Shown: piece by piece, positions 53,090 to 63,539 of the stretch
How positions within the stretch are numbered: the stretch's first letter is position 1
How the letters are laid out: each line of letters starts with the position of its first letter
NCBI GenBank assembly: GCA_029565685.1
Contig: JAKQNR010000024.1
Coordinates: forward strand, 248,001 to 312,000
Direction: 5' to 3'
From: a bacterium
GTDB lineage: Bacteria > Zhuqueibacterota > Zhuqueibacteria > Residuimicrobiales > Residuimicrobiaceae
Length of the DNA stretch: 64,000 bases
The notes under the pieces: generated by a model
Told to the model about the DNA's origin: nothing
Database searches by the model: none
The model's input: the letters and a program-made list of their open reading frames with translations, nothing else
Position numbers and translations under genes: made by a program

Positions 53090-53563
53090 ATGGCCAATCT
53101 ATTTCTCGCGAGCGAAATTCTGGAGATGAATGTGCAGGAAGAACGCAACGGCGCTGCCTTTTACGCCCGTTTGGCGGAGAAATCGGCCCATCCGCTTGTA
53201 AAAAAACACGCAGCAGAGATTGCCGAGCAGGAGCGACATCATGAAACGTTGTTCACCAGGATGCTGCAGGAATGTGAACAGGTGGAACCCAATGAAGCGT
53301 ATCCGGGCGAATACGACGCTTACCGCCAGGCCTTGCTAAAAAATAAAATGTTCGCCGACGAGCAGGATGCGGCGGAAAAGGCGGAACAGTGGACTGATAA
53401 AGAGGCCCTGACTTTTGCCCTGAAAACCGAACAGGCGACGCTGAATCTGCTGAAAGAGTTGACCAAGCATATCGATCCCCGGGAATTGCCGTTAATCCAG
53501 ATCACAGTGGACGAAGAAGCGAATCACGTCAAGGTGTTGAACGAGCTGCTGCAGAAGATTTGA
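53090..53563 (+). CDS. rubrerythrin-like ferritin-family diiron protein
   Basis: EERNGAAFYARLAEKSAHPLVKKHAAEIAEQERHHETLFTRML and DEEANHVKVLNELLQ (ExxH motifs); ggaggg SD before ATG 53090. Confidence 0.82.
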   Translation: MANLFLASEILEMNVQEERNGAAFYARLAEKSAHPLVKKHAAEIAEQERHHETLFTRMLQECEQVEPNEAYPGEYDAYRQALLKNKMFADEQDAAEKAEQWTDKEALTFALKTEQATLNLLKELTKHIDPRELPLIQITVDEEANHVKVLNELLQKI

Positions 53564-53638
53564 GCAGGGCGGAGGGAGGATCTTTTTTTAGGAGAATCGG
53601 CAGCGCCGGATCATTCAGCTTGCCCCCCAATAAAAACG

Positions 53639-54544
53639 GTGTGGATTTTCATGTTTTTTCTTTTTCTTGCCACGTTGCCGATGACGATCAACACCAACGT
53701 TGTGTTTCCCATCCAATTGCCGCGCCAGGTGGAACATTGGAGCCGACCGGACTCGGCGCAAACCATAACTGCACAGACAATTTTCGATTATATGGATGGC
53801 GCCGGCGAGCTCTACCTTGGCTTCCGGTTCGACAGCTTGCAGGTCGTCGAGTATACCGCGGAGGGTTCGTACAACCTCCTGGTCGAGATCTATTACATGC
53901 AAGAGTCCGACGACGCTTTTGGCTTGCTCTCGCTGGATTTGGATGGCGAGCGCATCGACTGGGGCGCTGCTCCGGAAGCGTCCAGCCCATCCGCCTTGTA
54001 TGGCGCCGGGTTGCTGCGTCTTTGGGCAGGCCCTGTCTATGCCAGGGTGATGGCCTTTCAGGAAACTGAAACGGCCAGACGGGCGGTGCTTGAATTGGGC
54101 CGCGTCATCGCCGCTCAATGCCGGTCCGCCCGACCGCCGAAGTTGATTCAAATGGTGCAGCCGCTCTTCACGAATGCCCCGCTGAAATATTTCCGTTCTC
54201 ATTTGGTCCTTAATTCGATCTTTTACCTCGCCAGTCAAAACATTCTCGATCTTGATCTTTCCGTCGAAGGCGTCTACGCCCACGAAGGGCAGATGAAAGT
54301 GTTGTTGCTGCACTATCCTGAGGCCCGCCGGGCGGCCGCTGCGGCGCAGTTTTTTTTGCAAAGCTATCTGCCAGATCACCAATCCGCCCGCTGCGGCGGA
54401 TTCTATCCGCTTGAATCCGGGTATTGCGCCTGTTTTCATGCCGGCGTTTACCTCATTCTTCTCTTCGACTGCCCAGACATCGACAGTGGACGCCAATGGG
54501 TGCAAACCATTGAATGCCGTTTACGCACAGGAGACCGCTTATGA
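53639..54544 (+). CDS. DUF6599-like secreted protein
   Basis: Signal peptide; IFDYMDGAGELYLGFRFDSLQVVEYT. Confidence 0.6.
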   Translation: MWIFMFFLFLATLPMTINTNVVFPIQLPRQVEHWSRPDSAQTITAQTIFDYMDGAGELYLGFRFDSLQVVEYTAEGSYNLLVEIYYMQESDDAFGLLSLDLDGERIDWGAAPEASSPSALYGAGLLRLWAGPVYARVMAFQETETARRAVLELGRVIAAQCRSARPPKLIQMVQPLFTNAPLKYFRSHLVLNSIFYLASQNILDLDLSVEGVYAHEGQMKVLLLHYPEARRAAAAAQFFLQSYLPDHQSARCGGFYPLESGYCACFHAGVYLILLFDCPDIDSGRQWVQTIECRLRTGDRL

Positions 54545-55413
54545 ACGATCGTTTGATTACGCGCAGAGATTTTGCCCGCACCAGCCTGGCAGCCGCAGCG
54601 GGCGCATCCTTGACCAGCGCAGCCACGCTGCGAGCAAAGCCGCGGTCCAGCCGCGTTGTCATTGTTCGCGAGGAGGCTGTGCTGGATACTGCGCACAAGG
54701 TGAACAAGGCCATTCTGCAAAAGATGCTGGATCAAACCGTCATGGCTGTGACCGGCGGCAACGCCGCAGCCGATGGCTGGAAAGCGATCGCCGCGGTGAA
54801 AGATAAAGTCGGCCTGGTGCCCACCCCGCACCTCAACCCCACGCATCCGGAACTCATCGAGCTGGTCGCCTCGTCGTTGCAGAACCAGGCCGGCCTGCCG
54901 GCGGAGCGGATCGTCAACGCGCAGGGACGAAATCTCGAGATAGTGAAATCGTGCACCGTGCTGATCGCCCTGCCGGCTCTCAAAGCGCATTGGCTCACCG
55001 GCATCGGCACGGTGTTGAAGAACTATATCATGTTTTCGGGAAATCCGCAAGCGTATCATGACAGCAGGAACGTCAAGCTCGGGGAGATCTGGAAATTGCC
55101 GGAGGTTGAGGGTAAAACGAAATTGGTGCTGGTGGATGCCCTCTACCCGTTATGCGACAAGGGACCGCAACCGGATCCGCGCTATAAATGGCATTACAAC
55201 GGATTGATCGCCGGTACAGATCCCGTTGCCGTGGAAACCGTATGTCTGAACATTATCACCAAGAAACGCGAATTAATCAAGGGGGAGCCCTGGCCGCTGA
55301 CTCCTCCCCCGCTCTGCGTGGAGGCTGCGGACAAGCTGTATGGCCTGGGCACCAGTTCGATGGACGAGATCAGTCTCGAACGGATCGGCTGGAGAAAAGA
55401 GCTGCTTGTCTGA
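54541..55413 (+). CDS. DUF362 domain protein with Tat-type signal
   Basis: MNDRLITRRDFARTSLAAAAGASL twin-Arg; LIALPALKAHWLTGIGTVLKNYIMF, IAGTDPVAVETVCLNII; ATGA overlap with the upstream gene. Confidence 0.78.
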   Translation: MNDRLITRRDFARTSLAAAAGASLTSAATLRAKPRSSRVVIVREEAVLDTAHKVNKAILQKMLDQTVMAVTGGNAAADGWKAIAAVKDKVGLVPTPHLNPTHPELIELVASSLQNQAGLPAERIVNAQGRNLEIVKSCTVLIALPALKAHWLTGIGTVLKNYIMFSGNPQAYHDSRNVKLGEIWKLPEVEGKTKLVLVDALYPLCDKGPQPDPRYKWHYNGLIAGTDPVAVETVCLNIITKKRELIKGEPWPLTPPPLCVEAADKLYGLGTSSMDEISLERIGWRKELLV

Positions 55414-55684
55414 GTTAAAAGGCAGGGTGGGGACCCTTCACTCTGTTTACCAGTCCTTCTTTTTTTTCTGCACCGTTGCCCGGCGTATAAACCGCAGCGG
55501 CCTCAGCAAGATCTCCGGATTCATTCGCTCTTTTCGTCTCGCTGCCGCGGAGTGTGATCACGGAAAAGGAACACGATTGATGTTTCGGCGCCAGAATCGC
55601 TCGGAAGGCTGCTGACGTCGTTCTAAATATTCGTTGTGGTTCATATGGTTCACTGAACGGAAAAAAATATTGTCTGGAGACCCT

Positions 55685-57418
55685 ATGCACACCATCGATT
55701 ATTCGATCATCGGTTTTTATTTTGTTGTGTTGATCCTGTTAGGCTGGGTATTGCGCAAACGAGCCAGCCACGGCCTGGATGAATATTTTCTCGGCGGCAG
55801 AAAGATACCCTGGTGGGTGCTGGGCGTCTCCGGCATGGCCTCCAATCTGGATATGACCGGGACCATGGTCATCATCTCATTTTTTTACATCCTTGGCGCC
55901 AAGGGATTTTTAATCGAGCTGCGCGGGGGAGTGTGCCTGGCAATGGCGTTTTTTATGGTCATTCTGGGAAAATGGCACAGCAGGGCCGGCGTCATGACCG
56001 TTGCGGAATGGATGGAATTCCGTTTCGGCAGAGGAAAACAGGGGGAACTAGCCCGCCTGTTGAGCACCCTTGCCACGGTGATCACCACCATCGGCATGGT
56101 CGCCTATTTTTTTGTCGGCACCGGCAAATTTCTTTCCATGTTTCTCCCCTTTTCGCCGCAAGTCTGTTCCTTGATCATGATCGCTGTCGCCTTATTCTAT
56201 ACGACGCTAAGCGGCATCTATGGCGTGGCCTATACCGATTTGTTTCAATCCCTGCTCATTGGTTTTGCGACCGTCTTTATTTCCGTCAAAGCGTTTATAA
56301 GCGTGGATTATGCCGCGGTTCAGGCTATGACGCCGCCGGGTTGGACTAATGTCATTCCCTCCTGGCGCATGGCCATGCCCTCTGGATATGAAATATATAA
56401 TCTTCTCGGACTTTCGGTGATTTTTTATTTTCTTAAAGTTTTTATCGAAGGATTCGGCGGTCCGCAAGGGTATACGGCGCAACGTTATTTTTCGGTCAAA
56501 TCGGATCGCGAGAGCGGCCTTCTGTCCATGCTTTGGATATCGCTGTTATCCTTTCGTTGGCCGTTCATCATGGCTATCGCGCTGCTCGGCTTTACACTGG
56601 GGCCCCAAGTCACCGATCCCGAGATGGTGCTTCCCATGGTATTGGTTCATCTGATTCCAACCGGAATCAAGGGACTTATGATCGCCGCTCTGATCGCCGC
56701 CGCCATGTCGACTTTTGATTCGACCATCAATGCCGGCGCTTCCTATTTGATCAATGATATCTATCGAAAACATATCACTCCCAGGGCGACGGAGAAGCAG
56801 CTGGTACGTGCGAGCTATATTGCGTCCATTGTCATCGTGATCCTTGGGATAGCTATCGGCCTGGTCACCCCCACCATTAACGCCATATGGGGCTGGATTA
56901 CCATGAGCCTTGGTGCGGGCATGTTTATTCCGCTTTTGGTCCGCTGGTATTGGTGGCGCCTGAACGGCTATGGATTTGCGATGGGAACCGCGGTTGGGAT
57001 TATCGGCGCGATCCTGCAAAAAGCCCTGTTCCCCTCTTGGCCGGAATGGATGGCTTTTCTGGCGGTCAGTTTTATCTCCCTTTGCGGCATGATGATCACC
57101 ACCCTGCTGACGGAAGCCACCCCGATCGAGGTGTTGAATAATTTTTACAGCAAAACCAGGCCGTTCGGTTTTTGGCATAAAATCAGGCAAGGGTTTGATC
57201 AGCGCGTTATTTTCTCGATTCGGAAAGAAGCGCGCGGTGATCTGCTCGCACTGGCCTTTGCCATACCATGGCATCTCGCTCTGTTCTTAACGCCGGTGCA
57301 TCTGGTGTTGCATTACTGGTCCCGGTTTTTCCTGTTTCTTTCGATTCTGGCGATTTCCTCCATCGGATTGTATTTTTTTTGGTACAGGAATCTGGACCGG
57401 GATTATCTCAAAGAATAG
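55685..57418 (+). CDS. sodium:solute symporter (SSS) family transporter
   Basis: LDEYFLGGRKIPWWVLGVSGMASNLDMTGTMV, IYGVAYTDLFQSLLIGFATV, ~13 TMs; start MHTIDYS at 55685. Confidence 0.88.
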   Translation: MHTIDYSIIGFYFVVLILLGWVLRKRASHGLDEYFLGGRKIPWWVLGVSGMASNLDMTGTMVIISFFYILGAKGFLIELRGGVCLAMAFFMVILGKWHSRAGVMTVAEWMEFRFGRGKQGELARLLSTLATVITTIGMVAYFFVGTGKFLSMFLPFSPQVCSLIMIAVALFYTTLSGIYGVAYTDLFQSLLIGFATVFISVKAFISVDYAAVQAMTPPGWTNVIPSWRMAMPSGYEIYNLLGLSVIFYFLKVFIEGFGGPQGYTAQRYFSVKSDRESGLLSMLWISLLSFRWPFIMAIALLGFTLGPQVTDPEMVLPMVLVHLIPTGIKGLMIAALIAAAMSTFDSTINAGASYLINDIYRKHITPRATEKQLVRASYIASIVIVILGIAIGLVTPTINAIWGWITMSLGAGMFIPLLVRWYWWRLNGYGFAMGTAVGIIGAILQKALFPSWPEWMAFLAVSFISLCGMMITTLLTEATPIEVLNNFYSKTRPFGFWHKIRQGFDQRVIFSIRKEARGDLLALAFAIPWHLALFLTPVHLVLHYWSRFFLFLSILAISSIGLYFFWYRNLDRDYLKE

Positions 57419-57568
57419 AAGGGAGGAGCAGACCGGCTTATTTTTTGAGCGGGAAGAACGATCCAAGGCAGGAACAGCGATCATATGCAGTGAATGATTC
57501 AACCTCCTGCGCAAGACTTGCCGAAAAACAAGAGCCTGCGCAGGCTTGCATAACTGGGAGCGCGCGCA

Positions 57569-58867
57569 TCAGGGATGGGCTTTTATCCCATGGATTGTAA
57601 TTTTACGCACCAGCACGGCCTTGCGCTGGTTCCCCTGCTCATCCTTATACTGAAAATCGCAATAGGCCAGCAAAAGTTGATTGGAGCCGATGGGCAGCAT
57701 GCTTGTATATCCATCCGTACTGGCCTCTCGGTTGTGTGGATCGCTCTTCAGCAGGCAGACGGGATCGGTCCACTCACGGCCGGTCCCGTCCAGAGAGAAC
57801 GTCAACCAGATGCCCGGACGGCCATAGGTAAGCGCCAGTACGCCGCACTCCAGGGGAGTGAGGCAGGGCATCACGCCGAAATGGCCGAGCCGGTCGAGGC
57901 TGACCGGTTTTTCCCACGTCTCCCCACGGTCTTGGGAAAAGGTGATCATCATGGAAACTTGACGATGGTCGCTCCGCCGCAAGACGCACACCAGCTCCCC
58001 GTTTTTTGTTTGCGCAAGCATCGGTTCGGTCATCGGGTGGATTCCCTGCTCATCCACCGCAATGGTGGACCGCCGCCGCCAACTCCGGCCGTTGTCATTT
58101 GAAACCATACAGGATACGGACCAATGAGGCGGTACCGCGCCATCCGCCAGTAAATAGTTGGTACGATAATCAGCGTATAAAAGTTCGTTGCCGACCAGTA
58201 ACGGCGGGCGTTCAAAGGTGGTGCGGGCCACCAGAGGGCTTTCCTCGCTTTCCGCCAGAGTCCAGATCAGTGCATCTGTGCTGTCGTATCGCACCATGTC
58301 CGGTTGCCAACGCTTGGATTCAGGAGACCAGCGTACCGCAGTCATGTTCACAAAAAAATCTTTTATCGGCACGGGGCAGTCGGCCAGACGGTAGAAATAG
58401 TACCCTGTGTAAGAAAAGACCTTGGCCAACGGATTGGGCAGAGTCAAGTCGGCGTGCTTGATATTGATCGGCACGGCTGACGGCAGGCAGAGATAGTGCC
58501 CATCGAACAGTGGACAGGACAATCCATTCGCCGGCAATCCCTCAGCGGCGAAGGGTTGCCAGCTCGTGCCCAGGTCTGCGGAGATGAACGTCGGCGAGGC
58601 CATGCCGTAAGCTTTGACGGCGTCGGCGCCCACGTGATAGCGGAGTAGGATTTTCCCCTCCGGGTAGGGGGAGATGGAGACAAATTGATGATAGCCCCAT
58701 CTTTTTTCGTTCACCTGGGAGGTGGAGACGACGACCGGTGCGTCGAGAGTGGCGTACACCCCTTGTGCGAGGGTCACTGTTTTCGCTTCTCGCGATGTGC
58801 TGGTGCACAGCAGTCCATTGATACAGAGTGACAATCCGAATAGAATGGCGGGATGTTTTGTTTTCAT
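57569..58867 (-). CDS. sialidase/BNR-repeat-like secreted protein
   Basis: Signal peptide; Asp-box-like SNDNGRSWRRRS, SQDRGETWEKPV and ADLGTSWQPF. Confidence 0.72.
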   Translation of the reverse strand: MKTKHPAILFGLSLCINGLLCTSTSREAKTVTLAQGVYATLDAPVVVSTSQVNEKRWGYHQFVSISPYPEGKILLRYHVGADAVKAYGMASPTFISADLGTSWQPFAAEGLPANGLSCPLFDGHYLCLPSAVPINIKHADLTLPNPLAKVFSYTGYYFYRLADCPVPIKDFFVNMTAVRWSPESKRWQPDMVRYDSTDALIWTLAESEESPLVARTTFERPPLLVGNELLYADYRTNYLLADGAVPPHWSVSCMVSNDNGRSWRRRSTIAVDEQGIHPMTEPMLAQTKNGELVCVLRRSDHRQVSMMITFSQDRGETWEKPVSLDRLGHFGVMPCLTPLECGVLALTYGRPGIWLTFSLDGTGREWTDPVCLLKSDPHNREASTDGYTSMLPIGSNQLLLAYCDFQYKDEQGNQRKAVLVRKITIHGIKAHP

Positions 58868-58895
58868 CTTTTTTTATTCCAGCGATTACGCTTCC

Positions 58896-60395
58896 TTAAA
58901 TCTGAACCGCATCCTTCTCGTTTTTCTGCCAGGTTTCGATCATCCGGCGCAAGCGTGCGATCTCTTTTTTATACCCAACCGCTGTATAGAGGTTGGTTGT
59001 TTCATATGGATCCTGCTGTAGATTGAACAGCTGATGTTTATCGCTCCGCGCCAGACAAAGCTTCCAACCCTCTTGGGTAATGACCGTGCGTATGGGGACG
59101 TTGTGAACGCGCATCGCCTCCTGGTCGCTGACGCCGAGATGGCCGACCGGCGCTCGTCCTTCTGCGCCGTTCCACTGGATGAAAACAGGTTCCTGGGCGG
59201 GACGACCGTTGCGCAGGATGGGAAGCAGGTTTTTGCCCGGCAGCTCTGTGCGGCGGCCCAGCAGCGCCAGTAAGGTGGGCGCCAGATCGATGTGGCTGAA
59301 ACGGCCGGGGGCGCGGTGGTGACGGCGTCCCCACGACGGAACGCGCATAAGCCACGGCACAGCGATGGATTCTTCATACATCACCGTCTTGGCCAACAGC
59401 TGATGGCTGCCCATCATGTCCCCATGATCGCTGGTAAAGACAACCACGGTGTGGTCGGCCAGCTGCAGCCGTTCCAGTTCGGCGAGGATGGCGCCGACGC
59501 TGCGGTCCACCAGCGAGACCAGTCCATAGTAGCGCGCCATCAACGTGCGCCAGCCTTTTTCGCTTTTCAGGTCATGGCCGCCGAAACCCTGCTGCAGGTA
59601 CTGCTCGCGCAGCAGACGATAACGCAATGGTTCATTTTCTTCCAGCGGATCATAAAAATTTTCCGGCAACGGGATGGAATGGGGATCATAAAGATCGTTC
59701 AGCGGTCCGTAGAAGGGCATATGCGGTTCGAGAAAGTTGACGCACAATATAAACGGATCGCGCCGATGGCGTTGGAGAAAATCGATGGCGTGCGCCGCCA
59801 GAAAAGCGGGTTTACCGTGCTCCATCGGCAGCTTGCTGGCAAAATCACGGCTGTAGTAACCGTCCACGGCGTCCGGCTCATACGCCAGCCCATGCAAATA
59901 GTTCCAATAGCTGCTGCGCAGGGATTTGTCCCGATGCGCGCGGTAATATTTTCGATAACCATCCTCAATGCTGACCCATTCCTCAAACCCGTGTTGAGCA
60001 AAGATTTCATCGCCTAAATGCCACTTGCCCATGTAGCCGGTGCGATAGTCGGAATCATGGAGCAGCTCGGGCAAACAGGCTATGGAATCGGGCAGGAGTA
60101 GGTTATTGGCCGTACAGCTGTGCTGATGCGGCCAAAGGCCGGTCATGGCGGTAGCGCGCGATGGGGTGCAGACCGGTTGGCTGACATAGGCGTGCTCCAA
60201 CACCAAGCTTTCATGAGCCAGCTGGTCGAGGTGCGGCGTCTGGATCCACGAATTGCCATAGACCGCCAGGGTGTCGCGCCGTTGTTCGTCGGTCCAGAGA
60301 AAAAGCAGATTGGGTTTATCCTTTCTGCTGCAGGCGAGGATATACGGGGCTGAAAACAGCGCCGCGCTGTTCCTGAGAAACGTGCGTCGGTTCAT
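58896..60395 (-). CDS. sulfatase (formylglycine-dependent family)
   Basis: KPNLLFLWTDEQRRDTLAVYGN, VCTPSRATAMTGLWPHQH (CxPxR), FTSDHGDMMGSHQLLAKTVMYEESIAVPWLMR. Confidence 0.93.
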   Translation of the reverse strand: MNRRTFLRNSAALFSAPYILACSRKDKPNLLFLWTDEQRRDTLAVYGNSWIQTPHLDQLAHESLVLEHAYVSQPVCTPSRATAMTGLWPHQHSCTANNLLLPDSIACLPELLHDSDYRTGYMGKWHLGDEIFAQHGFEEWVSIEDGYRKYYRAHRDKSLRSSYWNYLHGLAYEPDAVDGYYSRDFASKLPMEHGKPAFLAAHAIDFLQRHRRDPFILCVNFLEPHMPFYGPLNDLYDPHSIPLPENFYDPLEENEPLRYRLLREQYLQQGFGGHDLKSEKGWRTLMARYYGLVSLVDRSVGAILAELERLQLADHTVVVFTSDHGDMMGSHQLLAKTVMYEESIAVPWLMRVPSWGRRHHRAPGRFSHIDLAPTLLALLGRRTELPGKNLLPILRNGRPAQEPVFIQWNGAEGRAPVGHLGVSDQEAMRVHNVPIRTVITQEGWKLCLARSDKHQLFNLQQDPYETTNLYTAVGYKKEIARLRRMIETWQKNEKDAVQI

Positions 60396-60461
60396 CCGGC
60401 CTCCAATCGATTCAGCGGGTAGGCGGGGGGAAGAGGGCGTTGACGATAAACCCGCTGAGGG

Positions 60462-61301
60462 TTATAGCAGCTGCCGGCAGATCTCGGTCAGCAAACTCGC
60501 CAAGCGGTCGGCTGCTCTGTGGGCTGTGTCTGTCACTTCTTCATGGGTTAATTTCTTTTTACTGATGCCGGTGCCGGGATTGGTGATCAGCGAAAGGCCC
60601 AGCACGCGGAGATGGCGCTGACGGGCGGCGATCACTTCCGGAACCGTGGACATGGAGACCGCATCGCCGCCGAGCTTTTGCAGCATTTTTACTTCCGCGG
60701 CGGTCTCATAGGCCGGTCCGGCCATCCAGCAAAAAACGCCCTGTTGCAGTGGAATCTGCAGGTGGCGTCCAGCGGCCAGGGCGATTTGGATCAACTCTGG
60801 ATCATAACACTGGTACATATCGGGAAAGCGCGGGCCCATTAGATTTTCCGGCCGACCGATCAGCGGATTGCCGAAGGCGCAGTTCATTTGGTCGGTGATG
60901 ATCATCAAATCGCCGGCCTGGTAAGAAGGATTCAGTGCGCCGCTGGCAGTAGTGATGATCAGGGTTGTAATGCCCAGACTCGCCAGCAGATGCACGGGAT
61001 AGGTCACTTGCTCCAGGGTATAGCCTTCATAATAATGGATGCGGCCTTGGACGCCGATGAGGGGGGTGTTCTCCAGCTTGCCGATGAACCAACGGCCATG
61101 GTGGCTGGGCACGGTCGAACGCGGGTAATGCGGAATATCAACGGTGTTAAGGATGACCGGATCGCGGATGGCCTCTGCAAACCTGCCCATGCCGGAACCC
61201 ATGATGACTGCGACAGAGGGGGGGACGCCCAATCCCATAGTCTGGAGATAGGCGACGGACTCGAGGATTTTTTGTTTAAGCAAAAGGGCCATGGCGTTCA
61301 A
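60462..61301 (-). CDS. purine-nucleoside phosphorylase (trimeric type)
   Basis: VIMGSGMGRFAEAI, GRIHYYEGYTLEQVTYPVHLLASLGI, IITTASGALNPSYQAGDLMIITDQMNC. Confidence 0.92.
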   Translation of the reverse strand: MNAMALLLKQKILESVAYLQTMGLGVPPSVAVIMGSGMGRFAEAIRDPVILNTVDIPHYPRSTVPSHHGRWFIGKLENTPLIGVQGRIHYYEGYTLEQVTYPVHLLASLGITTLIITTASGALNPSYQAGDLMIITDQMNCAFGNPLIGRPENLMGPRFPDMYQCYDPELIQIALAAGRHLQIPLQQGVFCWMAGPAYETAAEVKMLQKLGGDAVSMSTVPEVIAARQRHLRVLGLSLITNPGTGISKKKLTHEEVTDTAHRAADRLASLLTEICRQLL

Positions 61302-61343
61302 GCAGATTGTTTTTGCGGCGCCTGTTGAAGGCGGGGTTTAGGA

Positions 61344-61934
61344 TTATTTTACATCCTCACCGACGTCCGTGGACTCTTCATACACTCTATGGCAGAAGCG
61401 GCAGCGCGCCTCATAGATCTCTGCAGCGCCGACCACCACCCGTTTTGAATCGTGGCTCAGCCTCTGTGTTCGGTTGGCCGGGTTGCCGCATTTAACGCAG
61501 ATGGCCAGCGTCTTGTGGATGTCCTCGGCCACTGCGAGCAGTTGCGGAATTGGCTCGAACGGTTTGCCGGTGTAATCCTGGTCTAGGCCGGCGACGATCA
61601 CTCGTTTGCCGGAATCAGCCAGTTTCTGGCACACCTCCACCAGCTCCAGTCCGAAAAATTGCGCCTCATCAATGCCGATCACCGCAGCGTCGCCGGCTTT
61701 TTCCAGGATTTCCCGGGCCGAGCTTACCGTGATAGAGGGCAGCTTGAGAGAGCTGTGCGAAACAATATGCTCGACGGAATACCGGTCATCGATGGCCGGT
61801 TTAAAGATGGCGGTCTTTAATTTGGCGATCTCGGCGCGCTTAAGTCGGCGGATCAACTCTTCGGTTTTGCCGCTGAACATGCTGCCGCAAATCACCTCGA
61901 TCCAACCAATCCCTTTGGCGATGGTATTCAGCAT
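61344..61934 (-). CDS. tdk: thymidine kinase
   Basis: [45 protein letters not shown], Zn-binding CVKCGNPA and CRFCH; start [11 protein letters not shown]. Confidence 0.94.
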   Translation of the reverse strand: MLNTIAKGIGWIEVICGSMFSGKTEELIRRLKRAEIAKLKTAIFKPAIDDRYSVEHIVSHSSLKLPSITVSSAREILEKAGDAAVIGIDEAQFFGLELVEVCQKLADSGKRVIVAGLDQDYTGKPFEPIPQLLAVAEDIHKTLAICVKCGNPANRTQRLSHDSKRVVVGAAEIYEARCRFCHRVYEESTDVGEDVK

Positions 61935-61984
61935 AATTGTTCTTCCTGGTGAGATTTTTTTACAGCGGTTCCCCGCCACACGGG

Positions 61985-62596
61985 CTAAGTGGGCAACTTG
62001 AGCAAAATTTTATCTATCGTCAACGCGCTTTCCTCTTCGCCCGAAACCACTAGGTCCGCGTGCACCCGGCTGGGGAACACATGGCGCAAATACATAGGGC
62101 GCACCGTAGCCAAATATTGGTCGATGACCGATTGGACGGAACGGCCCCGGCTGGTGGTGTCGCGCTGCAACCGCCGAATAAAGCAGAGGTCCATGGCGGT
62201 GTCGACAAAGATTTTAAGATCCAGCAACGGCAACAGCTCTGACACGGCGAGAAGCAGAATGCCGTCGAGAATGATCCAGTCGGAGGGCGACACCTTTACG
62301 GTCTCAGGTCTGCGATTGTGCGTGGTGAAATCATACAAAGGATGTTCGACGCTGTGGCCGTCGCTAAGGGCCTGCAGATGGCGGATGAGAAGAGTAAATT
62401 CTATGGCTTTCGGATCGTCATAGTTGATCCCTTGTCGTTGTTCGAACGTCAGGTCCGAACGGTCGCGATAATAATAGTCCTGTGAAAGCAGCAGCGGCCG
62501 GCGATCATGCAGCGCAGCAACCAGCCGCTCCGCCAGAAAGGTTTTGCCTGAACCGGAGCCGCCGGCAACCGCGATGATATAGGGCTTACGTCTCAT
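61985..62596 (-). CDS. udk: uridine kinase
   Basis: [66 protein letters not shown]. Confidence 0.9.
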   Translation of the reverse strand: MRRKPYIIAVAGGSGSGKTFLAERLVAALHDRRPLLLSQDYYYRDRSDLTFEQRQGINYDDPKAIEFTLLIRHLQALSDGHSVEHPLYDFTTHNRRPETVKVSPSDWIILDGILLLAVSELLPLLDLKIFVDTAMDLCFIRRLQRDTTSRGRSVQSVIDQYLATVRPMYLRHVFPSRVHADLVVSGEEESALTIDKILLKLPT

Positions 62597-62985
62597 TGTA
62601 AAAATCCTTCGTCGAACGCATGCGGCAACAGCTCCTGAAGCGTCCAGATCTGAAATTCATCTTCAGCAGCGAGGACGACTTTAATGTTTTTAGCGTAATC
62701 CCACAGCGCCTGGCGGCAAGCGCCGCAGGGCGGGCACAAGGGCGGTTTGGGCGTGGCGATGGCAATCGCCTGGAATTCCGTGACGCCCTCAGAGAGCGCC
62801 TTGGCCAGCGCCACGCGCTCCGCGCACAGGGTGAGTCCATAGGAGCTGGATTCGATATTGCAGCCGGTAAAGATCGATCCATCTTTGGCCAGCAGGGCTG
62901 CACCCACGGGAAATCCGGAGTAGGTTGCTTGAGCCCGAAGGATCGCCTGCTTGGCGTGAGCTATGAGACCGGCATAGAGGGACAA
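62593..62985 (-). CDS. cdd: cytidine deaminase
   Basis: FPVGAALLAKDGSIFTGCNIESSSYGLTLCAERVAL, PPCGACRQALWDY. Confidence 0.94.
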   Translation of the reverse strand: MSLYAGLIAHAKQAILRAQATYSGFPVGAALLAKDGSIFTGCNIESSSYGLTLCAERVALAKALSEGVTEFQAIAIATPKPPLCPPCGACRQALWDYAKNIKVVLAAEDEFQIWTLQELLPHAFDEGFLQ

Positions 62986-62996
62986 AAGCGCCTCCT

Positions 62997-63028
62997 AAAA
63001 AAAATCCAAGTCAAAGCGACTTGGATTT
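62997..63028 (-). terminator. Rho-independent terminator after ssb
   Basis: Minus strand: AAATCCAAGTC-GCTTT-GACTTGGATTT followed by T run; 11-bp perfect stem. Confidence 0.8.
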
Positions 63029-63095
63029 AAGGTAAGAAAATAACCGTTCAATGCAAATGATTTATTGCACCACGGCCGAGGCGGCCCGACGGAGC

Positions 63096-63539
63096 TTAGA
63101 AGGGCAGGTCGTCCACATCCGCTGGCAAGGGTTCGCTGAAATTCGCTTCCCCGACGGCTGGCGGCGGTTCATGGCTGACTGGCTCGCGATCGCCCTTGGC
63201 TTCGAGGAACTGAATCGAATCCGCCTGGACCTCTGTGGCATAACGCTTGTTGCCGTCCTTGTCGTTCCAGGAACGGGTCACCAGCTTGCCCTCCACATAG
63301 ATGCGGTGTCCCTTTTTGCAGTATTGGCCCACCAGCTCGGCTTGTTTGCGCCACACCACCACCCGGTTCCATTCGGTCTGCTCCTGTATTTTACCGTCCT
63401 GATCCTTGTAAGAGGTGTTGGTTGCCACGCTCAGAGTGGCCACCGCCGCTCCGGAAGGGGTGTATTTCACCTCCGGATCCTGGCCGAGCCGGCCGATAAG
63501 CATGACTTTGTTCAAGGTGCCTTTACTGTCGTACGCCAT
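63096..63539 (-). CDS. ssb: single-stranded DNA-binding protein
   Basis: LNKVMLIGRLGQDPEVKYTPSGAAVATLSVATN, acidic C-terminal tail DVDDLPF; GGAGG SD before ATG at 63539. Confidence 0.95.
   Translation of the reverse strand: MAYDSKGTLNKVMLIGRLGQDPEVKYTPSGAAVATLSVATNTSYKDQDGKIQEQTEWNRVVVWRKQAELVGQYCKKGHRIYVEGKLVTRSWNDKDGNKRYATEVQADSIQFLEAKGDREPVSHEPPPAVGEANFSEPLPADVDDLPF

Noticed and set aside
57533-57546. AGCCTGCGCAGGCT perfect palindrome in the convergent intergenic region
   Set aside because: No loop and no T tract, so not a convincing terminator; could be a protein site but there is no second copy or other support.
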